NCBI GenBank assembly: GCA_013368325.1
Contig: JAACJK010000129.1
Span: 1 to 64,000, forward strand
DNA from: Ephemerocybe angulata
Taxonomy: Eukaryota > Basidiomycota > Agaricomycetes > Agaricales > Psathyrellaceae
Direction: 5' to 3'
Length of the DNA: 64,000 nucleotides
This document shows, piece after piece, positions 30,066-42,714 of the stretch. The position numbers and the translations under genes are program-made. Within the stretch, counting starts at the first letter, position 1, and each line of letters begins with the position of its first letter. The notes beneath the pieces are model-generated. The model was not told the origin of the DNA. It saw nothing but the letters and a program-made list of their open reading frames with translations, and ran no database searches.

Positions 30066-32113
30066 ATGCAAGCCCTCTTGTCTCGTTTGTCTCGTACACG
30101 CCTTCGTGGGGCTCCTCTATTCCTCCTCTCAGCAACAGCTCTACCCACATACATTCTACTGAACAGCGACTCTCTCCCCTCGCCTGCGACCCCATACCAA
30201 CAACCTCTTAGATCTCTCATACGCTCCTATGTCGTCTATTCGCTCTGCTCTATACCAGTTTTGGTAGACAACTCTCCCAGGCTGCTGGAGACATTTACCA
30301 AGATACCCGGGCTGAGGGAAGTTACCTTTGGTCTCGTCAGAATTACCTTCTTCGACCAGGTGTGTAGCCCTTATCTATGTACCTGAATCCTCACTTACAA
30401 AAGAGGCAGTTTGTCGGGGGAGAAACTGCGAGCACCACTTTGCCCATTCTCCAAGCGTTACGTGCTGCCAATAAGGGTGCCATCTTTGCCTACTCGGTTG
30501 AGGTTGACGAACAAGAAGCCAAGGGCACCACGAGCAAGAAAGGATCCCTCGAAGGAAGTTCTGGCTTCCCCCCTCACAAACGCATCGTCGAGGAGATCAT
30601 CCGATGCATCGATGTCGCTGCCGACTTCGAGGATACTCTACGAGGGGCTCGCACGGCTACGGTCCCTTATCAGACGATAACCGGAACTGGTACCATTCCT
30701 TCGACCTCAGATAATGGCTGTGGGACGTGGGTCGCTATCAAGCTTACGGCTATGCTTCCCAATGCACATGCATTGATCAGCTTATCGAAGTGTATCACTT
30801 CGGCGCGAGAACAAATGACGCAGGGGAACAGCGAGAGGTTTTCAGGGGCAAGCTATCCTCAATTTGAGCGACTTCTTGACATAAGTAAAGGGGGCGACAG
30901 TATCCGAGCCGAATTGATCCCCTTCCCTGGAACGCCTCTTCCTAGCGACCTAGAGATTCTGAAGGGCTCGAAACACACTACAAACGATAAGATGGCGATG
31001 ACGACACAGGATATTGATGACATTTATGACCTATACAACGACCTTGTAAAGATTTGCACACGAGCCCAAGAAAGAGGCATTAAAGTCCTCTTAGACGCCG
31101 AGTACAGGTAAGCCTTCAAGCACTAGCCTCTGAAGTTTGCTCATAAACGAGATCTTTTTAGCTGGTATCAGCCCGCTATAGATGCTCTGACCTTCGCCCT
31201 AATGCAAAAGTTCAACGCCCTTCCTCCATCTCCGTCTGCCTCGCAAGTCAGGCCACTTATCTATGGAACCTATCAAGCCTATCTGCGTCGGACGCCGCTC
31301 CACCTGGCCTACAGTATGAAGCACGCTCGAGAGAATAACTACGCGCTAGGAGTCAAGCTTGTTCGTGGAGCGTACCATCACTCTGAAGTATCCAGCCATC
31401 CCACATCAGGATCCTCTACCTCCCAGTCCATCTCCCCTGACCCATACCCGCCTGTCTGGTCCACCAAGCCCGAAACTGACGAGGCGTACAACGACTGCGT
31501 TCGTATCATCATATCCGCCGTCAAAGACGACATAGACAAGTCTTCCGGTACCTCCACGCCACGGGAAGCTGCTGGTCGTTTCGGTTGGGCCACTGAAGCG
31601 CTGACCAGTTGGACCAAGTCACCGCCGAAGGTCAATCCTGGCCATGTTGGCTTCGGTGTTCTCTTCGGGACGCACAATTGGGACAGCTGTAACCTCATTC
31701 TTGATGAGCTGCGGAAGGTCGGGCTGGGAAAAGTCGTCACCTTCGTCGGTGAAAACGGGAAGGAGGTCGAGAAGATGGAGTTGAGCAATGGTGTGACGCA
31801 GAGGGTGGCTATTGGACAACTATACGGTGCGTACTCTGTCTTAAGATAATATGGCATCAGTGCTCATGCCACACCACAACTAGGTATGTACGACGACCTC
31901 ACCGACTCGATCGTACACCAGACCATCTCGTCCGAGCCCCTGGCAGTGAAGTACCTGCCCTATGGAGGGATCAAAGATGTTTTGCCGTATCTCAGTCGGC
32001 GAGCTATTGAGAACAAGTCGGTTCTGGGTGAAGGAGGAGCCGCTCGCGAGCGCCAGCGTGCCGGGAGGGATATCAGAAAGCGTATTATGGGGTGGTTTGG
32101 GGTTCCAGAGTGA
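30066..32113 (+). CDS. PUT1: Proline dehydrogenase (mitochondrial)
   Basis: An FAD enzyme of the inner mitochondrial membrane that oxidises proline to pyrroline-5-carboxylate. Four exons join in phase at 30359/30410, about 31107/31161 and about 31827/31885. The start at 30066 gives a basic, Arg-rich leader (MQALLSRLSRTRLRGAPLF) typical of mitochondrial import; the open frame extends further upstream but without such a leader. Family motifs are ILQALRAANKGAIFAYSVEV at the start of the barrel, KVLLDAEYSWYQPAIDAL, the ALGVKLVRGAYH segment, GFGVLFGTHNWDSC, and the FAD/proline-binding end VKYLPYGGIKDVLPYLSRRA followed by IEN. Two loops (residues near EAKGTTSKKGSLEG and SSHPTSGSSTSQSISP) are longer and more Ser-rich than in yeast, as usual in basidiomycetes. 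Confidence 0.93.
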
Positions 32114-33046
32114 TTCTTTCGGGGTTCGACAGTTCTTCATAGAGGGTCTTGAGCTGCCTGCCTCAAACCGGTATGCTCAAGTAACACTTATCTTTTATTC
32201 ATCTTTGGGGGTTATCGGGGTCTAAATTTCATTTCAAGGACGCTGACTTATACCACGGAACGGGCTCCAGTGTCTTCTCGCCTAACTACTACTAACAATG
32301 TTATAGAATCTTGTATCCTGATCAACTACGTACTTTCAAGGACTTTAAAGAAAGCGCTCCACTTTAAGCGCCGGCCAAAGAGTCGGTATCGGATGAAGAC
32401 TTGGAGCACGATCCATGATATCAAACCCCACTGCACTGTGAGCATGCATTGCACGCATGGTATACTCGATCATCTTCTTAAGGTAGCCTGAACCCTGCAT
32501 CCTACTTATGCTCATGACATCTCTCCCATCATTATTGACTGTGACCTTCGTTCAGATAAAAACATATGGAGGGTGGGATTGAGTGGACCAGAGGTGTAAA
32601 AACCTTACATGGGCGATTGCGATGGTGCTCTACAGCGGGACGCGGACAAGATAGAATACGTTTCCAAGGAGATCCGCACTGTGGTGTTTCAAGACTTCTC
32701 TTACTGCCCAGTGACCGGGCGAGCTGCTTACATTCCTCTCGACCCCCCTTCTAAAGACATACATAAGATATCCATCATGACACTGGATTACTGAATCTTA
32801 AATGTGTAGTTTCTACAGTATTTGAGTCTTTGGCGCATCCTCGAGTAATGAACCCGATAGTCTGCCCAACTTGAGATGTGCTTTAATTACAACATACCGG
32901 CATGGTGGGATGTCGACGAGGGAGACGACTGAAAGGGTACGGGTGGGACTTCTACGCCCATCGCCAACAGCGAAGTAAGATGAAACATAAATGAGCAAAT
33001 CTACAAGTACACGCAACAGGTTCAAAATCGGCAACACATAACCTCT
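32114..33046. other. Intergenic region between convergent genes
   Basis: This separates the 3' ends of the proline dehydrogenase and ArgRS genes. A 61-codon ORF at 32609-32794 has no recognisable features, and no other coding signal is seen. Confidence 0.45.
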
Positions 33047-35212
33047 TCACATCCTCTCCAAAGGCCTGATCGTAAGCAACCTCAAGGCACTCCCCAGCAC
33101 ATCCCTCGCACAACCATACAAGAACAGCCTCGCTTGCGCCTTCTCCCTCTCGTCCTCCCCAAGACTCTTCACCACCACTGCGTCCCATGCACTGCTAATC
33201 GCATGCGCCAGCCTGAACGCAAACGTCACCACGCCGCTCGGCTCGTGCGTCTTCAGCGCCGTCTTCACGACATCGGGATACGTGCCCAGCAGGAACGCAA
33301 TGTCGCGGGCCTGCTGCGAGGTGTGCGGCGCAGCGAGGAGGTCGAGCGCCAGAGCGGAGGGCGCGGGGAGGGGAAGGAGATGGGGGTTCTTGCGGTCAAG
33401 CGACGCGAGACGAACGTGCGCGTACTGGAGGTAAGGTCCGGTGTCGCCCTCGAACGAGAGCATGCGGTCCCAGTTGAAGGTGTAGTTGTTGATGCGCTTC
33501 GCCGCCATGTCCTGAATCTTGACGCCGGTAATGCCGATTTCGCGCGCCGTCTCGACGGGGTTCTCCACGGCGTTGTACTTCTCCTCGTTCGTCTTCATCT
33601 GCTCGTGCATGACGTTCGCCGCCTCCTCGATGATCTGGTTCAGGAAGACGACCGTGCCCTTCCGCGTGCTCATGCCCTGCACCAAACCGTAGTTGACGTG
33701 CACGAGGCTCGCATTCTTCGGCTGCGCCCACTCGTAGCCCATCAGCTCGAGCACCTTGAAGAACTGCGCGAGATGCAGATCCTGCTGGCTGGCCACGACG
33801 TAGATCATCTTGTCGAACTTGTACTTTTCATACCGCTCGACGGCACCGCCGATGTCGCGCGTGAGGTAGATGCTCGTGCCGTCCTTCTTGCGCACGACGG
33901 CCTTGCCGAGCTTCCACTGCTCGAGGTTGAGCAGCTTCGCGCCGTTCGACTCTTCGACGAGGTCGATCTTCTCGAGCCGCTCCAGCGCGTCGTCCATGCT
34001 CGACTTCGACACCTCGCTCTCGCCGGTGTACACGTCGAACTGCACGTTCAGCCGCTCGTACTCCTGCACGTACTTTTTGATCGAGAGGTCCCGCCACACG
34101 CGCCAGTTCGCGAGCGCCGCCTCGTCGCCGTCCTCCATGCGCTTGAACCAGGCCGCCGCCGTCTCCTTCACCGTCGGGTCCGTCTCCGCGTCCTTGTTCA
34201 CCTGCACGTAGATCTCGAACAGGTGCTTGATCGCGTCGGCCTCCAGCTTCTCCTGGTTTCCGTACTTTTCGTAGCCGCTGGCAATAAGACCGAACTAAGA
34301 TGGGTGAGTGTTAAACCCCAACGAATTGGAGAACGCACGCACCTGGGTTCCCCAGTCGCCGAGGTAGTTCATGGAGATGACCTCCCAGCCAGAGGCCTTG
34401 TAGAGATTCGCGAGGAAGGCGCCGATGATCGTGCTGCGCAGATGCCCGACGTGGAAGCTCTTCGCGATGTTGGGGGACGAGTACTCGACGATGACTTTCT
34501 TGCCTGCACCGAGCTTGTTCGTTCCGTAGATGCCTTCCGGTTCCGCTGATGATGATGACGAGGCGGCTTGCTGCGCGGGCACGACGTGCGTGAGCTCGTG
34601 CACCTGAGTGAGGACCGCACGAATCATGTTGGGGGTGTTCAGGCGGAAATGGAGGAAAGCCTTGTCGGCCACGACGCTCTCGATGTACTCATTCGGGCTG
34701 AACTGCACCGGCGTCAACGATACGAACATAAATCAAGAACATTCGCCACGGACCTTGTCGATAACCTTCTGGGCGACCTCGTTCACCTTTCCAGGAAGCC
34801 TGAATCGAGGCAGTGCAACCGTAAAGTCCTCTCCTTTCTTCCCGTAGTCGACACCGTTGTACGCCTTCTCGAGGTCAAGCCCGAGCGCGTCGGAGAGCAG
34901 CTGGGCGATGGCGATGCGGAACGAGTCGAGCACGCATGCAGAGGGGTCCGTCTCGGGGACTTTTAGAAGCGAAGGGAGGCTGAACGACGACTGGTATGTC
35001 GTCAGAGGTTCCGTGGCCGCCATTTTATATCTCGTTGCGTGGAATAGGCGGTTTTGATACTGGATTTTGGACTGGGGAAAGCGGCCGGCTGGGATGCGGG
35101 CTTTGGGAAAGGAAAGGAACTGCTTGGAGGCTTGGAACAAGCGGTGGACGGAAGAAACAAGAGCCAGTTTGTATCGATAAGGGATCAAGGTCCGCGGCAG
35201 TCGCATGGGCAA
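33047..35212 (-). CDS. Arginyl-tRNA synthetase, probably dual-targeted
   Basis: A class I aminoacyl-tRNA synthetase that charges tRNA-Arg. It has the HIGH-type motif [18 protein letters not shown], the KMSKS-type loop as [10 protein letters not shown], the ArgRS-specific [14 protein letters not shown], and the C-terminal anticodon-binding helical domain ending in [12 protein letters not shown], the usual end of ArgRS. Three exons: the first joins KVIDK to FSPNEY using donor gtccgt, and WGTQ joins [12 protein letters not shown]. Two in-frame starts are plausible. The first (35212) adds 63 residues with no Asp or Glu and many Arg/Lys ([15 protein letters not shown] onward), a mitochondrial presequence. 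The second (35023, MAATEPL) gives a cytosolic form. One gene serving both compartments is known for fungal ArgRS; alternative starts here are an inference. Confidence 0.95.
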
Positions 35213-37522
35213 ATGGATTGACTCATTCCTGAGTTTGGATCACAGGGGTCCAGCGTACTACCCAGTTTCTGGACGGAAACTCGTTGGCTAAATCGATGTA
35301 TCTTCACCGCACAGTGCCTTCGGAGGCTCGTGCCCTAAAGGCGAATCCTCTGGGTTTTTGCGGTTCTGGAAATCAAGGCGGTTGTGTCAACAACCCGTGC
35401 CCGTCGTGACAAACTCACCATATACAACCTTAACAATTTCTGTGACGAGAACATGGAGACGGATTCCAAGGCGCATTCGCTCTGGTGGACGGTGGAAGGG
35501 ATGGATGCGACGCAGGATGTACGGATGACGCTCCCCAGCGCTACAACAGAGCGGGCGAGGGGATGGGTATGTATCGATAAACGCAGTGTGGCACCCTTTT
35601 TGCCTTTTTTTAAACCTGGACTCGCGCAGTGTCGCCGTTCTCCTTCGATGGTCTGGCGCAGTGTCGCACTTTAACTCGCTGTTCTCCTTCAATGGTCTGG
35701 CGCAGTGTCGCACTTTCCTCAGTTCTCCTTCGACGGTCTGGCGCAGTGTCGCACTTATTCTCCTTCGACGGTCTGGCGCAGTGTCGCACTTTTGTTCTCT
35801 GGATTCGCGCAGTGCCGCACCGTCTGATTTTTTGGATTGGCGCAGTGTCGCATTACAAGGGGTCTCGCGCAGTGTCCCATGGAACTATGGTTTTAGGTTG
35901 TCGGCGTCTCGAGCCGCACAAGGAGGGTAGTGCCCTGCTCACCGACCTTGCGGGAGCGGGTCCGTGCGTAGCGGAAAATTTGGCAGCTTAAGTAATACAG
36001 TGACGTAGCGAGTCGGCCTGCCGAGGGTCCGAGGTCCGGACTGAGCCCAGAGGATACAGGCGCTCAACAACAGGCGCTAAACATGTTGATTCCCGTTCTG
36101 TTACCAGGTCGACAGGGGTTTCCTTGGGGGTTTCCCCGTGACGTCGTCCTGGGGGTGGGCGACATTTTTGGCAGGCCCTCCTCTGAACTTTCACACACAC
36201 ACACACTATGCATTTCTCCGCATTATGGCTGCTTCTCTGTTGGTGAGACGCCCTTCGAGAATCCCCCACTTCGAGGGGAATAAGGTGGCCTCAGCTCGGC
36301 GCTGGAAGCCTCGGGGTGAATGCACGGCGATCCAGGGCTTTGGGTCGCAGCAATGACAGGATCTTGTCGCTCGGCGTTAGCCCACTAACCTCCAGATAGG
36401 TCTGTCCCAGGCCGGAATTCTCGGCGGGGAATATATTTGAATGACGGAAACTCGCAATCACTGTGTGCGGTCTGATTTAAACTATAGAGGTCGGTGTGGA
36501 TGACGAGCAAAAAGAGTTCCCCCTTCCGCCTGCGTCCGAGAAACGAGGAGTTCTCCGCGCCCCCGACTAAAATGACTCCAAGGCACGAGGGGTATTGATA
36601 TACTTAGCTGCCTTCTCTTCTCGAGATAAAGTATAATGTTCCTTATCGCTCTGTCCACTACGAAAAGCTGCGAAGAAGAAGAAGCTTCGTGTAACTTTTA
36701 AGGGAGAAGAATGGTAGCTCTTGTCCTGAATGGCGCTTCGAAATCGAAAGAAGGTCCGGTCAGGTAGTTTGTCAAACCTAAAGGCATTCGCAGACTTGTG
36801 AGAGAAAGAAGAATGTGCGCAATCCAAGGATACGGACCATAATAGGAACCCCACTCTAATGCAATGGCGGCCGCCTAAGTAAATCCCTCCAGGGAGCGCC
36901 AGACAATCGCTGAGGGCAGGTACACGTCTTCGTGCGAGCCTGTCGCACTATATAATAGGAGCCTCTATAAGGCGGAGAACTAGATTAGTGGAAAATATTG
37001 CCTTCCGAGGTTGGGGGAATCTTCGGTGGACTCGTTGCATTTCGCACTTCAGTGACATCCCCAGACCCCTCGTTTAATTCGGATGATGCTCGTACTTTGG
37101 CACAGTACATTCTAGAGGCCTCGAGGGTCGGCATCTCCGCTTATGCCCATTGCCCATAGTCTAAGTGTATGTTGGTGCCATAGATCTACATTTCAATCGA
37201 AGCCTGACTCCGAGGTTTTAAGTCAGTATGACGCTCTCTGTAGTCAAGGCGAGAAAGGACAGGTCTCTATTCTCCAGGCTGCCTGGCAATTTGTGGGACT
37301 CATTACCGTCGACATGCCATTGCAATGTGCATCTCGAGCTCGGTTATGTTGGTATGCACGTCTTTGGGACTGCCATTGTGGTAGATTCGTACCTTCTCAC
37401 TCTTCCATTGACTTTCAAGGTGAGATGGGATCGTTCCTGGGGCGAGTGATTCAGAGGAAGGAGAAATGTTGAATTTTGGATATTCCTTGATACACCGAAA
37501 CGAGACTAGTATGCTAAGTAAT
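35213..37522. other. Intergenic region with a minisatellite
   Basis: Apart from the minisatellite at about 35.6-35.9 kb, a short (ac)n run near 36195 is visible. No ORF has splice structure or recognisable protein features. It separates housekeeping genes from the secreted-protein cluster. Confidence 0.45.
35620..35880. repeat. Minisatellite with gcgcagtgtcgcac core
   Basis: About eight copies of gcgcagtgtcgcac (some with one change, such as gcgcagtgccgcac) recur at 30-45 bp intervals. They are commonly separated by ttctccttcgacggtctg. Spacer length varies, so it is an irregular minisatellite and not a fixed-period array. Confidence 0.85.
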
Positions 37523-38325
37523 CTACTTCTTGCAGGTCTGCCACTGGAAGGTGAAGGTCGTTGCCAACGATGTATCGATCTAGTACGAATTCGATTAGAC
37601 CAGTACGAGTGGTGAGTGGAGAGGAAACTTACAGAGTCGGTGGCAATGTATCCGGCACCCTTCGTGTTGGCAGAATTGCTGACACGGACGTCGGAGTTGA
37701 TGTTAAGCACGGTATCAACACCACAAGGCGCAAGGTTGGTCGAAACAAGGTCGAACTGGTCGCGGTAGGTGTAGGATTTGCCGTCAATGGGACCCTTCAA
37801 ATCGGAGCGAGCATTGGACTGAACAATCTGTCCCTGGACTGCAGAAGTAAAATGTGAGGGCCTAATAATAACGTATAACGATGTTGTTGCTTCTTACAGT
37901 AGTAAAGGGAAGATTGCGACGCGGTAACCTTGCTGTCAAGCTGGTAGTATCCACGCTATTGAAGTCCAATTTAGCAGAGTGTAACTTGTATGGTTAAAAA
38001 ATCTTACGTAGTCGACGCTTGCGACACCGAACGTGAACCCAGAGGGGACCTTCACGCCCAAGGTCAATTGGCAAGCCTTCCTGTTCTTGCTGATAGAGAT
38101 TCCAGGGCCAGCTTCAGCGTAGAACTCGCTGAACGTCACGGTAACGGCGGTCTTGTCGGCACTGAGGGCGTAGTAGGTCGAGCCTGGGGGGCACCCGGTA
38201 CCGAGGACACCGAGACTGGTGATGTTGAATCCTGGAGGACCGGCGGCGGGAACCTCGACCTGTGCAGCAGGAGCAGCGAATGCAGCGGTGGTAAGAGCAA
38301 GGAGGCAGGCAATTGACTTGAACAT
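37523..38325 (-). CDS. Secreted DUF4360-type protein, copy 1
   Basis: A small secreted protein of about 210 residues. It has a signal peptide (MFKSIACLLALTTAAFAAP), then the features I associate with DUF4360: GTGCPPGSTYYALS, VTFSEFYAEAGPGISISKNR with KACQLTLGVKVPSGFTFGV, RGYYQLDSKVTASQ, a TYRDQFDLVS segment with a conserved Cys, a segment DTVLNINSDVRVSNSANTKG, and a C-terminal TFTFQWQTCKK. Conserved cysteines suggest disulphide bonds. Four or more short introns. It is the first of five head-to-tail copies on the minus strand. Function of the family is unknown; cell-wall or extracellular roles are plausible. A TATA box lies about 60 bp upstream. Confidence 0.82.
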
Positions 38326-38381
38326 GTTGCTGGGGGAGTTGGGTCACTGGGTGATGGTCTTCCTGGTTTGTTTCCGACTGG

Positions 38382-38390
38382 CTTTTATAT
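38382..38390 (-). promoter_or_regulatory. TATA box of DUF4360 copy 1
   Basis: The word atataaaag on the minus strand lies about 60 bp upstream of the start codon. TATA-like words stand at comparable distances before the other copies. Confidence 0.5.
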
Positions 38391-39562
38391 GTTTCTGTGG
38401 CTCGTATATTAGCTGAGCACAGTTGATAAGGACCCAAGGTTACAGGCGTCAGCAGGCATGCCTGACGTCCCTGCTCGGAGAATTGGAAATCCCGCATTGC
38501 GACACATTGCGCTCTTGGCATTGGTACAGGATTTGGCTCGGAGGTGGAAGACGCGGACACGGGACATTGGAAAGGTCTATACAGTTGTTCGCACCGCACT
38601 TTGGCCATGGCTGCACTGAGTACTCGGTGTGTTCCCCGCATTGGCGCCCCTCAATGTGGAGAAACTGATGGGGAATTGATGGCGGTTAGCCATCTTCGAA
38701 GCTTGCTCGAAGGTACGTCTACGGAGCCAGGAACCTCAGGACAGAAGCTCAGAAGATCCACATAAGCCCTGTTAATAGGAAATGGTTAAATGTGATACTG
38801 TGACATTCAGACCAGGGAGCCTTCTGCGTGTGTCGAACGACCTACAGGTTAAGCAATCTTTGGGTACATCGGCGGAGCGTCTTGCCGGATAAAGCTCGCA
38901 AGCGCCGCCACGACACTGGGCGGAAGTGCGGGTTTAGCGCCTTTGTTCGCGACGAGGGGCGAGACAGGGCGGTGTGTTGCCAGAGTCCTGGATTGAGCAT
39001 GGGACAACTTACTGGAGAATAACAACATATTGCCGAGGAACTACTCCGACCGATTCCATCGGCGCATTTAGACCAAGCGTGGTGTGGAGGTTGGAAACGT
39101 TCGATCCTGTATGATGCGCCGGATCCTCGTCGTGGTGGATGAAAGGCGGGCGACCTGAAGATACCTGAAGATACGTATCATTTAGCGATTATCATGGGAT
39201 TTAGGTTAGGCCATAACTCGACACCCATGCTGACTACAACGCCCCTCAATCGCTACACGCATGGCACCGACTCATGGTCCTTGAAGGTTCGAATGTAGAT
39301 AATCCGCACGTTGCACACATATGAGTTGGTGACCAAGAGCGAAAAGGGACCGACCGCTTCTCCCAACTTTGCTTGCCGTTGTTTTGGTGACCTCAACCGG
39401 GCCGGTGTTGGTTCGGCCCGTACCAGGCGTCAGTTCAGCGCTTATTTCTCGGAAGGGCTCGAATTTGAGATCGGGAGAAAATTACGTTCCATTCATTGCA
39501 GATATACTTCAGATTAAGGGAGGTAGAGTCCATAGGTCCATAGATCAGGGCTCCTGCACCCA
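38391..39562. other. Spacer between DUF4360 copies 1 and 2
   Basis: About 1.2 kb without a supportable gene or repeat. Confidence 0.4.
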
Positions 39563-40561
39563 CTACTTGGGGCAAGTCTGCCACTGGAAGTTAAAAGTCT
39601 GGGAAGGGAGTTATTGAAAGGGCGATGACAGGAGATAGAGATAGGTACTAACCGTGGCAAGAGCGGTGTCAATCTGAAATAAAAATAAAGAGCACCATAA
39701 GAACGAATTCGATGTGTGAATAGGTACTGCAACTTACTGAGTCGGTGGCGAGGAGGCCCATCCCTTTCGTGTTTGCCGAGTTGCTAACCTGAACTTGGCT
39801 GTTGATGTTCAAGACTGTATCAGTGCCACATGGTGCCTGGACGGTTGATGTGAGGTCGAACTGATCTCTCCAAGTGTACGATTTCCCGTCAACTGGTCCA
39901 GTCAGGTTCGACCTAGCAGTGGCCTGGACAATCTGTCCTTGGACTGGGATATATGAAATGGTTGTCATCTTTCAGGCTGTCTGGGGAGCAGAGAGAGTGG
40001 CTCACAGTAATATATCGACTGCTGCGACGCTGTGACCTTGCTGTCGAGCTGGTAGTAGCCTCGCTTTGTGATGCGTCAGCAAGGTCTTGCGAGCAATCGT
40101 CATATTGTTGAACGCACGTAATCAACTGTAGCAATTCCAAAGGTGAACCCAGCGGGAACCTTCACGCCCAATGTCAACTGGCACGCCTTCCTGTTCTTGC
40201 TGGCAGAGATACCAGGTCCGGCTTCCGCGTAGAACTCGCTGAACGTGACGGTGACAGCAGTCTTGTCAGCTAGACGGCAGTCGGTCAATGTTGAGGATGC
40301 CCAAGATGCAGACCGCTTACGGTTCAAGACGTAGTAGGTAGATCCAGCTGGGCACCCGGTACCCATAACTCCAATGCTCGTGCTGGGTAGCCGCAATGAT
40401 GGCCGATTGGTCAGCAACTTGAAGGCCCGTGGCGCGTTCAAGATGACGGGCGCTTACATGTTAAACCCTGGGGGTGGCGCAGCGGGGATGTCGATGCCTA
40501 GAGCTGGGGCGGCGATAGCGCTAGTAGTGAGGGCGAGGAGACAGGCAATTGACTTGAACAT
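39563..40561 (-). CDS. Secreted DUF4360-type protein, copy 2
   Basis: Closest to copy 1: the signal peptide MFKSIACLLALTTSAIAAP differs at few positions, and the core VTFSEFYAEAGPGISASKNR with KACQLTLGVKVPAGFTFGI is nearly identical. The region TWRDQFDLTSTVQAPCGTDT and the end TFNFQWQTCPK also match. It has an additional intron between GTGCPAGSTYYVLN and ADKTAVTV. The start at 40561 is fixed by the signal peptide, whose exon ends PPGFN before a gtaagc donor. Recent duplication from copy 1 (or the reverse) is likely. Stop at 39563. Confidence 0.82.
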
Positions 40562-40607
40562 GATATTTGAGGTTCGGGATGATGATTTTTAGGAAAGCAT
40601 CCCTGCA

Positions 40608-41632
40608 GCTTAAATACACTTTGAGATCCCCGCTTCTCCAAACACATACCAACAAAACTCGGTCAGGAGGTCGACCTGTGTATACACCAGGCGAGTAGGA
40701 AGGGCATCTCGGATGTTACAGGTCTGAGAGTCTTTCGCCAAACAGAAATTTGAAGGTTCTGTGATGTCTTGAAAATGTTGTTCAAGATGCTTGCGCGAAT
40801 AGAAGCACACCAAAACGGAAAAATCTCGACTGAGGAGGCCAAAGGGCGGGGGACTCGCTGCAGAGAATATCGTCCTCTGTGATACCGCCAACTTGTAGGT
40901 ACGCCGCCATGTACGGAATATGTTTTTTACTCTTCGGCAATGCGATGCTTCTTCTCTGCTCGGCGGAAGAATTCATTATATCGAAGGTAATGATCAGTCT
41001 GAACTCTGTAGTCTAAAGGCTTGATCTGTTCCTGTCACTCCAAATAGCTTCATGCGATTTAGCAGTCGTAAATATTCCTTGTGGGCCCATATTCGGGATG
41101 AAAGCTTTCGTGTTGCACAGCTAAGGCTGGGCGCCTCTCTCGTGACACGGAAGGCGCCCACCTGTAGGGAGCAGATTTGGAACGGATGCAATACAATTCA
41201 ACTTAATTCTACTGGCCGCGTAGATGCAGTGAAAGGCGGTGTCCGTTGTGAATAACTACGGCAAAAGCTCGCTACTGCGCCATCCTCCATTGCCTTGTTT
41301 TCTGAAAGTCGAGCTTGTGTAGCGCCGAGAAATTTGGGCGTTCGTCCAGTTCCGTAACAAAAGGAGAACAGAAATTGCCTACCTTGGGAAGTTCTCTTTA
41401 TTTAGAACTCGACGCCAAGATCTCGTTTGACAGGCAGTGCCACGCATTCTCGGGATCACGCCCTCGAGGAGAGGTGCAATCATGAGGTTGATTGTCCTCG
41501 TTCCAAGTATGTTCTTCCCCGCACTATCATCGTAGAAGTGCCTTCGGTGTACGGCATATTTAAAGATGTCATGAAAATATCAATAATTGTTAAGTGCGAG
41601 AATCGTATTGCACAAGAAGTTCTATGTACGGG
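40608..41632. other. Spacer between DUF4360 copies 2 and 3
   Basis: No gene is supportable. A TATA-like word (tgtatttaagc, minus strand) at the left end, about 50 bp upstream of copy 2, probably serves that gene. Confidence 0.4.
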
Positions 41633-42714
41633 TTAGCATGCTTGCCAGTCCAGGTTGAGGGTCTGGAATTAGTGTTCGGTGAGTATATGACGGGCGCTGA
41701 TAAGAAGCCTTTCCTCACCTGCTTCAAGTTAACCTGGGAATAAGGAGGAAGGAAATTGTCAGCAGAAAGCCCCCGGGATTGCCAGAGCGTTTACTCACCA
41801 AGTCCTTTGCGATCGCGCCAGATCCTTGCTTGTTTTTGGAGTTGTTAACCCGGACATCGTTCAGAATGTTGAGCACAACGTCCTTGCCGCAAGTTGACCT
41901 CACGGAGCCGGTCAAGTCATAGTCGACCTTTCCGATGTACTCTTTGCCTTGCACAGGGCCGCGGAATTCAGTCCATGCGGAGGCTATTCAAACAAAATGT
42001 TAGAGAGGAAAGTTGGCCAAATGCGCGACGCCAATACCTTCGCTTAGCCCTCCTTGGACTGTGGGTTGATGTGAGCCTTTGCTGGGGAGACGGCGGGATG
42101 CATAGAGACTTACAGTAGTAATATGACCCCTGCGATGCTGAGACACCCGAGTCTAATTGGTAATACCCAGCCTAGAGGGCAAACTCAGAAAAGGCTAGAA
42201 ATCTCGCTGGGCATCTAGGCTTACCGATTCGATGTTTTTGAGTCCGAAGTTATAGCCAGCAGGCACTCTGAAAAAGAATTATCAGCGTCCCTCTGTGTCT
42301 CGGGGGGAGGCCACTTACTTGACGGAGACGGTAAGTTGGCACGCCTTTCGGTTCTGGCTGATGGACACTTCAGGACCTGCCACAGCATAGAACTCGCTGA
42401 ACACGGCCGTAAGGGCGGTGTTATCGTCTGTTCGAAGATATTTGTGAGACCCTGGCCATGAGGGTCATGATATTGGATAGTCCTACCGCTAACGAGCACG
42501 TATGACGTCCCGGGCGGGCAACCCGTCCCGAGGGCGGCTACGCTCGAGCTACATTTCGAAAACAAAAATCAGGGGTGCTGTTAATTATAGGTACGAGAAC
42601 AAGAACTTACATGCTGAAACCACTTGGAGGTGCAGAAGTGGCTGCGCGTGCCACATTGGGGGCAGCGAGTGCCGTGCATGCCAGAGCGAGGACAGAGAGT
42701 GTCGAGGCAAACAT
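41633..42714 (-). CDS. Secreted DUF4360-type protein, copy 3
   Basis: The most diverged of the five. The signal peptide is MFASTLSVLALACTALAAP. The core keeps GTGCPPGTSYVLVSG and the EFYAV-containing segment, with DVSISQNRKACQLTVSVK read after splicing; KEYIGKVDYDLTGSVRSTCG and DVVLNILNDVRVNNSKNKQG keep the order of the family. The C-terminus is TLNLDWQAC. The AEAGPG segment of other copies is altered near VAGPEVSI. Several introns are needed to join these pieces, and I checked only some, so exact exons are not given. Start at 42714, stop at 41633. Confidence 0.75.

Noticed and set aside
32609..32794. Small gene between proline dehydrogenase and ArgRS
   Set aside because: The 61-codon ORF has no family features, no splice support and lies in the 3' region of two convergent genes.
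33134..34549. 471-codon ORF on the plus strand
   Set aside because: It is antisense to ArgRS exons, whose motifs are unmistakable; the open frame comes from codon-position base bias.
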